NCBI GenBank assembly: GCA_017853785.1
Contig: JAFMIX010000150.1
Location: forward strand, 1-5,729
Direction of reading: 5' to 3'
Source of the DNA: Verrucomicrobiales bacterium
GTDB lineage: Bacteria; Verrucomicrobiota; Verrucomicrobiia; Limisphaerales; JAFMIX01
Length of the DNA: 5,729 nucleotides
Each line of letters begins with the position of its first letter. The stretch's first letter is position 1. The position numbers and the translations under genes are program-made. Shown here in pieces: positions 1-5,159 of this stretch. The notes below the pieces were generated by a model. It did no database searches, was not told where the DNA came from, and worked only from the letters and a program-made list of their open reading frames with translations.

Positions 1-54
1 ATTCAGGTTCTAGTGAGTAACATCGTACAGGTTCAAGTCCTGTCGTGGGCACCA
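1..54 (+). tRNA. tRNA-Leu (anticodon CAG), 3' part, cut by the window edge
   Basis: This is the 3' portion of a tRNA gene whose 5' half lies before the window. The T arm is clear: ACAGG (27-31), loop TTCAAGT (32-38), CCTGT (39-43). It is followed by the 3' acceptor strand CGTGGGC (44-50), discriminator A51 and an encoded CCA (52-54). At the left edge TTCAGGT (2-8) fits a seven-base anticodon loop with anticodon CAG at 4-6. A1 can pair with T9, and TCTAG (9-13) is the 3' strand of the anticodon stem. The long variable region (14-26) fits a class II tRNA, and CAG makes it leucine; the CAG loop resembles that of E. coli tRNA-Leu(CAG). The 5' acceptor strand and D arm cannot be checked. An integrase remnant follows in the same orientation, so the 3' end is a likely attachment site. 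Confidence 0.9.
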
Positions 55-228
55 TCTTCAGTACAACACTGCAAATAGGGTGCTTCTCTCGGTTCAGGCA
101 TGGCATAACAACAGCCAACCAATAATGAAAAACGTCCGTGTGCCGAAATTTGTGCCGATTCAACCCCAGCATCCCTCCGGTTCGTCCGTGTCCTAGACGG
201 TCGCAAGCAACCCATCCGCAACCTCTGG
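55..228. other. Region between the tRNA and the recombinase start; lost N-terminal coding in its distal part
   Basis: Positions 55-124 are more AT-rich than the rest of the window and show no gene, strong hairpin or convincing promoter. From 109 the recombinase frame is open with no stop, but it contains no ATG, GTG or TTG until TTG at 229. Residues encoded from about 181 (FVRVLDGRKQPIRNLW) resemble the N-terminal segment I recall from related verrucomicrobial recombinases, so coding ancestry probably reaches this far upstream. An ATG at 125 opens a different frame (MKNVRVPKFVPIQPQHPSG) that stops at 194-196. A single indel between about 125 and 190 could have separated the original start from the rest of the gene. 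Confidence 0.45.
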
Positions 229-1026
229 TTGCGCGGCGAGCGGTTCTATGCGCGCCTAACGGTGACGTTGTCATCGGGGGCAAAAACAGAGAAACGAGTG
301 GCGCTGAAGGCGACCACTGTCGCTGACGCAAGAGGTGAACTGTCCACGCTCCTCCAGCAGCGTGGCAGCAATACCCTCCAGCTGAGCCCTAGCGCGCCCC
401 TGTTAAGCGAGTTTGCCGAAACCTACCTCGTGGCGCACCAGCACCTCAAACGTCAGTCTACGCTCAGGTGCGAGCGGATTCACCTCGACCATTGCAGCGA
501 ATACTTCGCCGGTGTCCGGCTGCATAAGGTTACCAAGTCCGGCATCCTCGCGTTTCGCGCCAGAAAGCTCGCAGAAGGATGGTCGGGGCGAAGCGCAAAC
601 CTCAACCTCACCATTCTCCGAAACCTCCTGCGATATGCCGTAGAAAATAGCCTGATCCCAACCTCAGCCGCCGAGGGTGTTCGTCCCGTCAAATGGGTGC
701 CGAAAAAGCGCAGCCTCGTCACTCACGCGGAAGTTGAGCGGCTTTGCCGTGCGGCTTTGGAGAAGTTGAAGAATGGGCAGCCGCTTTTCGATTACATTAA
801 ATTGATGTGCTATTGCGGCAGTCGTCGCAATGAGATGTTGCGCCTCAAATGGAACGATGTTGATTGGGCTCAAAAGCAGCTCACCATCGGTGCGGACGGT
901 TTGGCCAAGAACCATGAATCTCGCGTCGTAGACTTCAACGCGCACCTCGAAGCCCACCTCTGCGCCATGTGCGAACGGCGGCGTTTAGACTCTGACTACA
1001 TCTTTCCTGCCGCACGCGGATCGTGA
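229..1026 (+). pseudogene. Tyrosine recombinase/integrase remnant, C-terminally truncated
   Basis: These enzymes carry out site-specific integration and excision of mobile DNA. The frame gives 265 residues from TTG229. Residues about 1-50 resemble an N-terminal arm segment, 55-150 a SAM-like core-binding domain, and 163-265 the first half of the catalytic domain. The catalytic Arg/Glu block is visible as YCGSRRNEMLRLKW, with Arg199 and Glu202 in the expected places, followed by a beta hairpin carrying the probable catalytic Lys227 (GADGLAKNHESRVVDF). The protein stops at DYIFPAARGS. The downstream His-x-x-Arg, His/Trp and nucleophilic Tyr are all absent, and no reading frame after 1026 supplies them, so the product should not be able to recombine DNA. 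Typical members are roughly 100 or more residues longer. It follows tRNA-Leu in the same direction, the usual arrangement for a tRNA-integrated island. The start is uncertain because coding similarity extends upstream of 229. The family call is firm; calling it a pseudogene rests on the missing residues. Confidence 0.85.
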
Positions 1027-1487
1027 CACTCCGCCTCCGACCGCCGATTCACGGGGTGGTCGGGAGGCATCGCGCGAACGCAGAGAAACCAGCGCTGTCC
1101 CGTCGTCCAGCTTACAGGGATCGTTCCAGTGGGACTCGGCCCGGAGCCAGACCCGGCACCGGCATTCAGGTAGACTCCCTGCGTTTCCCAATGCTGCCGG
1201 AATTCCTCCTCGGAGAGTTGCTCAACAACCCTTTCGATATGCCCGCCCGAGCAGAAGTAGATGACGCGATCCGGCGTCTCCAGCGCGGGTGTTTCCTCCG
1301 TGACCGCCGGCAACTGCCCGGCCTCGGGGCGTTCGACCGGAGTGGCTTTGCCGGACACGGGACAAGCCGCCACCACCTCGCGACCAGCAGGCTGCGGACG
1401 TTCGCCGACTTCCAACTGCCGTGCGGTCGAATCCGCCACCGCCATGTCCGCGCCTGCCGAGATGCCGTGAATCGAAGCCCGCGCCAA
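996..1487 (-). CDS. Hypothetical protein, probably missing its natural C-terminus
   Basis: I do not recognise this frame. It reads 163 residues from a TTG at 1487; an internal ATG at 1445 (MAVADSTARQLEVGERP) is an equally plausible start. The part most like real protein is residues about 74-113, with acidic and aromatic segments such as DRVIYFCSGGHIERVVEQLS. The N-terminal half is rich in Ala, Pro, Glu and Val and may be a flexible linker. Synonymous positions are GC-rich, as in the neighbouring - strand genes. The last eight or nine codons are antisense to the end of the recombinase remnant, so the present stop is probably not the original one. The same frame is open upstream to the TAG that ends the 290-residue gene, giving 180 sense codons in all, so a downstream segment of the same operon is possible. 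It could also be a chance frame in GC-rich DNA, so confidence is low. Confidence 0.35.
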   Translation of the reverse strand: MARASIHGISAGADMAVADSTARQLEVGERPQPAGREVVAACPVSGKATPVERPEAGQLPAVTEETPALETPDRVIYFCSGGHIERVVEQLSEEEFRQHWETQGVYLNAGAGSGSGPSPTGTIPVSWTTGQRWFLCVRAMPPDHPVNRRSEAECHDPRAAGKM

Positions 1488-1538
1488 AGTCCGCTGACCC
1501 GCGCGTTGGCCGCAGACGAAGGCGTTCCAGCAACCGTA

Positions 1539-2411
1539 CTACTTCGCCTCTTCGGGCGCCTCCGCTGCGGGCTTGGTTTCAGCGGCGGGCTTCGCCTCGT
1601 TTTTCGCGGCGGCCTTGCGGGCGAACTCCACCAGCCCGGTCACTTCCCCGACAGGCAGGATGACAATCTCGCCGCCGCCGGACAACATGGCGCGGAGCGC
1701 GGCGGAACTGGCCCCGCTGTCGTTCGGATGGATCATCGCAAAGCCGAGCAGTTCGCCGCCGCCGGTGAAGACCGGGCTGCCGGTCGTGGGCGTGCCATTG
1801 AGGGCGAAGTCATAAACCGTGCGCGGCTTCGTGACCGTGGCGACGATGTGGCCGAGGCTGACCGCGGACGCGTGATTCATGTTCTTGGAAAGGCGCGTCA
1901 CGGAGATGATTTCATCCAGTTCCCGCGCCTTCGGCCCTTCCTTGGCGGCGAGGCTGGCGAATTTGGGGGAGGCCTCCCCTGCCTTCAGATTCGGCACGAG
2001 GAAGGCCAGATCCAAATCCCTGTCCTTGTAAACGAGGCGGCCGGGGATTTCCGTGCCGTCGGCAAGGCGGTATTTGATGTCCGTGAGCTCGACCTTGGGC
2101 TTGGTGGTGGTGCGCTCTTCGCCCGCAGCCTCGAGCAACGCGGCGACGGGATTGATGCTGGCGGCCGAAACGACCGTCAAGCCGTCCGCGCCGATCACGG
2201 TGCCGGTCACGGCCACATCCTGCCCCTGGCTGCTGCGCCCGGGAACCTCCACTTTGACCACCGCGGTGAGGCTGATGACCGCCTCCTTGTTCGCGGCGAA
2301 CACGGTGCGGGCCGTTTCCCGGATGTCCGCCTGGGCGGCCCCGGCGACAAGGCCGGCGGTGAACAGGGTTAAAAGCACCAGGCGGAAATTGGATTGCGAG
2401 TGAAGTTTCAT
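1539..2411 (-). CDS. Exported trypsin-fold protein, probable inactive HtrA-like pseudoprotease
   Basis: The protein has 290 residues. A signal peptide is evident: basic N-terminus, hydrophobic stretch at about 10-25, and a likely cleavage after AQA at 28. Residues about 30-265 align by eye with the chymotrypsin-fold domain of the HtrA-like protease just upstream. The segment usually reading TNxHV is VSAAS (81-85), so the catalytic His becomes Ala84. The Asp is kept at 134 (DLDLAFL). The GNSGGP serine loop is PTTGSP (208-213), putting Thr210 in place of Ser. The surrounding GxVIGADG and GGELLGF strands are conserved in spacing. There is no PDZ domain; the C-terminus (267-290) is a low-complexity Ala/Lys/Glu/Pro tail. 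ATG at 2411 lies 18 bp after the upstream protease stop, with no clear Shine-Dalgarno, so the two are probably co-transcribed. A regulatory or scaffolding role in the cell envelope is an inference; loss of hydrolytic activity follows from the missing residues. Confidence 0.85.
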   Translation of the reverse strand: MKLHSQSNFRLVLLTLFTAGLVAGAAQADIRETARTVFAANKEAVISLTAVVKVEVPGRSSQGQDVAVTGTVIGADGLTVVSAASINPVAALLEAAGEERTTTKPKVELTDIKYRLADGTEIPGRLVYKDRDLDLAFLVPNLKAGEASPKFASLAAKEGPKARELDEIISVTRLSKNMNHASAVSLGHIVATVTKPRTVYDFALNGTPTTGSPVFTGGGELLGFAMIHPNDSGASSAALRAMLSGGGEIVILPVGEVTGLVEFARKAAAKNEAKPAAETKPAAEAPEEAK

Positions 2412-2429
2412 CGTTGTGATGGGGGTTGG
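2412..2429 (-). other. 18-bp gap within a two-gene protease operon
   Basis: The gap between the TAA of the four-PDZ protease (2430-2432) and the ATG of the pseudoprotease (2409-2411) reads CGTTGTGATGGGGGTTGG on the + strand. It has room for neither a promoter nor a terminator, so the two genes are most simply read from one mRNA. No purine-rich Shine-Dalgarno precedes the ATG; on the coding strand the leader is C/A-rich. Confidence 0.7.
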
Positions 2430-4526
2430 TTATCTTGTTTTAGGAGCGGTCGCGCCGTCGCTGGAATCATCCCAGCCGGGTTCGAGTTCGGCGTAAAACG
2501 AATGGACGCCGCGGCGCAGAAAAAAGACGAGCTGCCGGACTTTTTTCACAGCGGCGGCCTTGAGCAATTTCTCGGCGGTATCGACATCGGGCGTCGGCGT
2601 GCCGTCGATCGCCATGAGCAGGTCGCCGGTGCGGACCTTGGCCAGCGCGGCCCAGCCGGCAGCCAGAACCTCATCCACCCGCACGCCTTTGATGTGCTCC
2701 GGGATCCGTTGGGTGACGCGTTCCATCTCGGTCAGTTCGCGCACGGTCAGTTCGAAATCGCGGTCTTTCCAGCGCTTGAGTTCATCCACCGGCGGGCCAT
2801 CGGCTTCGAGGGTGAGGGTGGTCTTGCGGGTTTCCTTTCCGCGGAGAAATTCAAACTCCACCTCGGCGCCGATCTTGTATTTGCGCACCCGGCCCAACAA
2901 CTGGCCCACGTCCTCCGGTTGCTGGCAGCGGATCACATCGCCATCGAAGCGCGTGAGGATATCGCCCACACGGAGGCCGGCCCTGGCCGCGCCGCGCCCG
3001 GGGAAAACGAACGCCACGCGCGCGCCGCTCTTGATGCCCAACGCCTCAGCCAGCTCGACCCCGACGGGCTGGAGGATCATCTGCAGCGCGGGCTTGCGCG
3101 GGGTTTCCTCGGGCGGAGTCTCGCGGTGCGGCAGCTTGGCAAGCGTGAGGTATTGGGAGACACCACGCTCAAATACGATCTGCACCGCGCGCTGGCCGGT
3201 GACATCCTTGAGCAATTCCGCGCTGATGCGGCGCAAGTCCTCGGTCGCCTTCACCGGCTGACCTTCGACAGCCACAATCACATCACCTTCCTTCAACTCG
3301 GGAATGGTCGCTGCCGCCGGGCCGCCCGGCTCGATAGACGTGACTTCTGCGCCGTCCGTGTTGGTACGTTTTTTCTCGATGGCGCCCAACATCGTCAGAT
3401 TGCGCGCGGTGAGCCCCCAGTCCTTGAGTTCCAGATCATTGTTCTCCGCCCGGCCGCGGCTGGTGGTCTGCACTTGAAATTTTTTCTCCTGCCCGGCGCG
3501 CAGGACGGTGAGCGCGACTTTCTTGCCGATGGGCATGCTCATCTCCAAAGCGTTGTAGGCCGGAAGGTCTTCCTGGATTTCGGCGTCCACCACTTCGCCG
3601 TCGAATTTCGTGATGACATCGCCAGGCTGCAGCCCCGCGCGGGCGGCGGGTGAAGCTGCGATGACCCCGCCGATGAGGACGCCGCGCGCCACCGCCAGCG
3701 ACTTCGGCCGCGCCTGCGCTTCGATGCCGGTCCAACTCCGCTCCACATGGCCTTGCTTGATGATCTGTTCGGCGATGGATTTGGCGAGGTTCGCCGGGAT
3801 GGCCCCGCCGAGACTGGCCAAGCCCACCTCATTGATGCCCACGATGTCGCCGCGCAAATCCACGAGCGGCCCGCCACTGTTGCCGTGATAGATGACGGCG
3901 TCGTGCCCGATCCAGCGCACGAGGCTGCCGACATTCTCGCCATCCATCTTCATGCCCGAATCACCGAACACGCTGGGCAACATGAGCGAGGTGTTGGCCA
4001 CGATGCCTTTGGTCACGGACTGCGACACCGCCATGGGCGAACCCATCGCCAGCACCGTGTCACCCACGCGCACCTTGTCGGAATCGCCGAATTTCGCGAC
4101 AGCCAGCGGGGTTTTGTTTTTGCGGCGGCTCAAATCCAGCTTGATGATGGCGATGTCGCCCAAGGCATCCGTGCCCACGAGTTTGGCCTCAATCTCCTCG
4201 CCGTCGTACATGCGGCAGACGAGGTGGCGCGCCTTGCCGGCGACGTGATGGTTGGTGATGATGTAACCGTCCTCGCTGATGACCGCGCCGCTCCCGGCGG
4301 AAGGCTGTTTGCCGATGCGCCCGCCCTCGGGATTATCCGACAACACAAAGATGCGCACCAACGCGGGAAACACCCGGCCGATCGCCGCCTCCAGAACCGG
4401 GTCCCGCCCCAGCACGGAAGCCGGCGCCGCCGCCGCAAAACCAGTGTTGCCAGTGGTGATTAAAACCGCGCCCGCCACCGCAAGCGTCAACAGCCGGGGA
4501 AACACCCTGAATTGGTTGGAAATCAT
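2430..4526 (-). CDS. HtrA/Deg-like exported serine protease with four PDZ domains
   Basis: The protein has 698 residues. The N-terminus has a basic start and a hydrophobic segment at about 10-33, ending in an Ala-rich stretch consistent with a signal peptide. The protease domain (about 45-260) has an intact triad: His94 in ITNHHVAG, Asp124 in DALGDIAIIK and Ser217 in HGNSGGPLV. Four PDZ domains follow, each marked by its Gly-Asp ligand-loop segment: PDZ1 about 262-350 (AGLQPGDVITKFDG), PDZ2 about 378-465 (LKEGDVIVAVEG), PDZ3 about 481-575 (AGLRVGDILTRFDG) and PDZ4 about 595-680 (VRTGDLLMAIDG). Bacterial DegP and DegQ have two PDZ domains and about 450-500 residues, so this is an extended architecture. 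Family knowledge suggests degradation or chaperoning of misfolded periplasmic proteins. About 25 residues (181-206) between the Asp and Ser blocks look like an enlarged loop. ATG at 4526 is chosen because it directly precedes the signal peptide. It is probably co-transcribed with the downstream pseudoprotease. Confidence 0.93.
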   Translation of the reverse strand: MISNQFRVFPRLLTLAVAGAVLITTGNTGFAAAAPASVLGRDPVLEAAIGRVFPALVRIFVLSDNPEGGRIGKQPSAGSGAVISEDGYIITNHHVAGKARHLVCRMYDGEEIEAKLVGTDALGDIAIIKLDLSRRKNKTPLAVAKFGDSDKVRVGDTVLAMGSPMAVSQSVTKGIVANTSLMLPSVFGDSGMKMDGENVGSLVRWIGHDAVIYHGNSGGPLVDLRGDIVGINEVGLASLGGAIPANLAKSIAEQIIKQGHVERSWTGIEAQARPKSLAVARGVLIGGVIAASPAARAGLQPGDVITKFDGEVVDAEIQEDLPAYNALEMSMPIGKKVALTVLRAGQEKKFQVQTTSRGRAENNDLELKDWGLTARNLTMLGAIEKKRTNTDGAEVTSIEPGGPAAATIPELKEGDVIVAVEGQPVKATEDLRRISAELLKDVTGQRAVQIVFERGVSQYLTLAKLPHRETPPEETPRKPALQMILQPVGVELAEALGIKSGARVAFVFPGRGAARAGLRVGDILTRFDGDVIRCQQPEDVGQLLGRVRKYKIGAEVEFEFLRGKETRKTTLTLEADGPPVDELKRWKDRDFELTVRELTEMERVTQRIPEHIKGVRVDEVLAAGWAALAKVRTGDLLMAIDGTPTPDVDTAEKLLKAAAVKKVRQLVFFLRRGVHSFYAELEPGWDDSSDGATAPKTR

Positions 4527-4645
4527 AATTGTGATGAGCGGGGAAGCTACTTTACTCCACTACGTCTGCCAAGCGGCAACCCATGCCAAGGCCGGGCAGC
4601 GATAGCAGAGCGACTTGATAAGAGACTCCGCCGCCGCCGGACTGT
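4527..4645 (-). other. Intergenic region upstream of the HtrA-like protease gene
   Basis: These 119 bp separate the stop of the L7Ae-like gene from the protease ATG. I see no RNA gene, no strong hairpin followed by a T run, and no convincing -35/-10 pair with normal spacing on the coding strand. A short GCC triplet run occurs at about 4629-4639. It is long enough to hold a promoter for the protease operon, but none can be assigned from the sequence alone. Confidence 0.4.
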
Positions 4646-5038
4646 TCAAGCAAGGGGCGACTTAATTTCCAGACCAACACCCGGCTTGGAGGGATGCGCC
4701 GGGGCGTTGATGCGATACGGCTTGAGTTCCGCGTAGATGGATTGCGCGAGGCCGGACTTCGCAAAGCCGACGGCTTTCGCGCCGCGGATGTTGAAAAATT
4801 TTTCCAGATCCGCCGAAGTGTAATGCTGCACCACCGGGTAATGTGTGAAGTTCGCGAGGATGTCCGCGCGGCTGTTCTCCGCAATGTCGGTGGTGATGAG
4901 CACGAAATGGAGCTTGCCCTTGCTGCGCATCAACGAGTCCCGACCGATGATCAGGCTGCGCGTCTTGAGCACGAACGGGAAGAGACGCTCAACAGTTTTC
5001 GGCGGCGGCGGCGTTGAATTTGGAATTGGGTCGGTCAT
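4646..5038 (-). CDS. L7Ae/L30e-fold RNA-binding protein (YlxQ-like)
   Basis: The protein has 130 residues. The middle, about 25-105, fits the Ribosomal_L7Ae/L30e/S12e/Gadd45 fold: a helix with IGRDSLMRSKGK, a hydrophobic strand HFVLITTDIAENSR where the family has the VLIAxDASENT-type segment, then a variable Tyr/Pro region (HYPVVQHYTSADLEKFF) and a final strand and helix GAKAVGFAKSGLAQSIYAELK. Family members bind kink-turn RNA in ribosomes or RNPs, and bacterial versions such as YlxQ and YbxF are small ribosome-associated proteins. The canonical G-x-x-E-x-x-K helix appears altered, with Asp34 where Glu is usual. The N-terminus (1-15) is Pro-rich and the C-terminus (108-130) is a short tail. 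ATG at 5038 is the only good start. The gene lies downstream of a probable RNA helicase in the same direction, consistent with ribosome or RNA metabolism. The fold assignment is by eye; the exact target is unknown. Confidence 0.75.
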   Translation of the reverse strand: MTDPIPNSTPPPPKTVERLFPFVLKTRSLIIGRDSLMRSKGKLHFVLITTDIAENSRADILANFTHYPVVQHYTSADLEKFFNIRGAKAVGFAKSGLAQSIYAELKPYRINAPAHPSKPGVGLEIKSPLA

Positions 5039-5052
5039 GTTGTAATTGCAAC

Positions 5053-5068
5053 GCGGGCTTCAGCCCGC
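5053..5068. repeat. Hairpin 1 of the palindromic element
   Basis: GCGGGC-TTCA-GCCCGC forms a perfect 6-bp GC stem with a four-base loop. On the - strand mRNA it ends 14 nt before the ATG of the L7Ae-like gene, so it sits in the leader where an initiating ribosome would bind. No T run follows it, so it does not look like a classical intrinsic terminator. Confidence 0.75.
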
Positions 5069-5129
5069 TGCACCGTCCAAATGTTAGCAACGATGAAAAT
5101 CATCTCGCCCGCTTCGGTCGAACATTGAA

Positions 5130-5145
5130 GCGGCATCAATGCCGC
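5130..5145. repeat. Hairpin 2 of the palindromic element
   Basis: GCGGCA-TCAA-TGCCGC forms a perfect 6-bp stem with a four-base loop, or 7 bp with a two-base loop. It lies 14 bp past the stop of the helicase gene in the direction of transcription. It could stabilise the 3' end of the helicase message. No T run follows, so rho-independent termination is not supported. Confidence 0.7.
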
Positions 5146-5159
5146 GTTCCGATGCCGGC

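Larger units (their letters stand above)
5039..5150. repeat. Palindromic intergenic element: two related hairpins in inverted orientation
   Basis: The element fills nearly all the gap between the helicase stop (5160) and the L7Ae-like ATG (5038). It contains, in order, GTTGTAATTGCAAC (5039-5052, near-palindrome), hairpin 1 (5053-5068), CAAATGTT (5079-5086), GATGA-AAA-TCATC (5092-5104, perfect 5-bp arms), AACATTG (5121-5127, complementary to the earlier CAAATGTT apart from one extra A) and hairpin 2 (5130-5145). Read on opposite strands, the two hairpin units are AACGCGGGCTTCAGCCCGCT and AACGCGGCATTGATGCCGCT. Frame and arm sequences match, while the inner base pairs differ in a paired way. The whole therefore behaves as one large quasi-palindrome. 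This organisation resembles REP/BIME-like or MITE-like repeats. Other genome copies cannot be tested here, and no second copy was seen in the window. Confidence 0.7.

Noticed and set aside
1024..1300. Possible frameshifted continuation of the integrase on the + strand
   Set aside because: I looked in all three + frames for an H-x-x-R-H type motif and a downstream Tyr block. None was found in the region, so truncation is preferred to a simple frameshift.
1200..1300. Resemblance of DRVIYFCSGGHIE to the eukaryotic FAM177-type RVIxFxSGxTMEE motif
   Set aside because: The match covers only a few residues, lacks the following acidic stretch and the rest of the family, and is most likely coincidence.
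1023..2372. Long + strand frame of 449 codons
   Set aside because: It is antisense to the pseudoprotease and the hypothetical frame. Its composition (Arg, Gly, Ala, His) is typical of the shadow of a GC-rich gene, and it shows no recognisable domain.
2394..3653. Long + strand frame of 419 codons
   Set aside because: It lies opposite the four-PDZ protease, whose catalytic and PDZ motifs are unmistakable. It is rich in His, Arg, Asp and Ala, the usual antisense pattern, and no domain is seen.
3747..4463. + strand frame of 238 codons
   Set aside because: It is antisense to the protease domain of the HtrA-like gene, with no independent start signal or domain.
5088..5106. Box C-like or kink-turn motif near GATGAAAATCATC
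   Set aside because: It lacks the full RUGAUGA sequence and a partnered CUGA on either strand. The palindrome explains the sequence better.
5053..5145. Hairpins as intrinsic terminators of the helicase gene
   Set aside because: Neither hairpin is followed by a T run in the direction of transcription.
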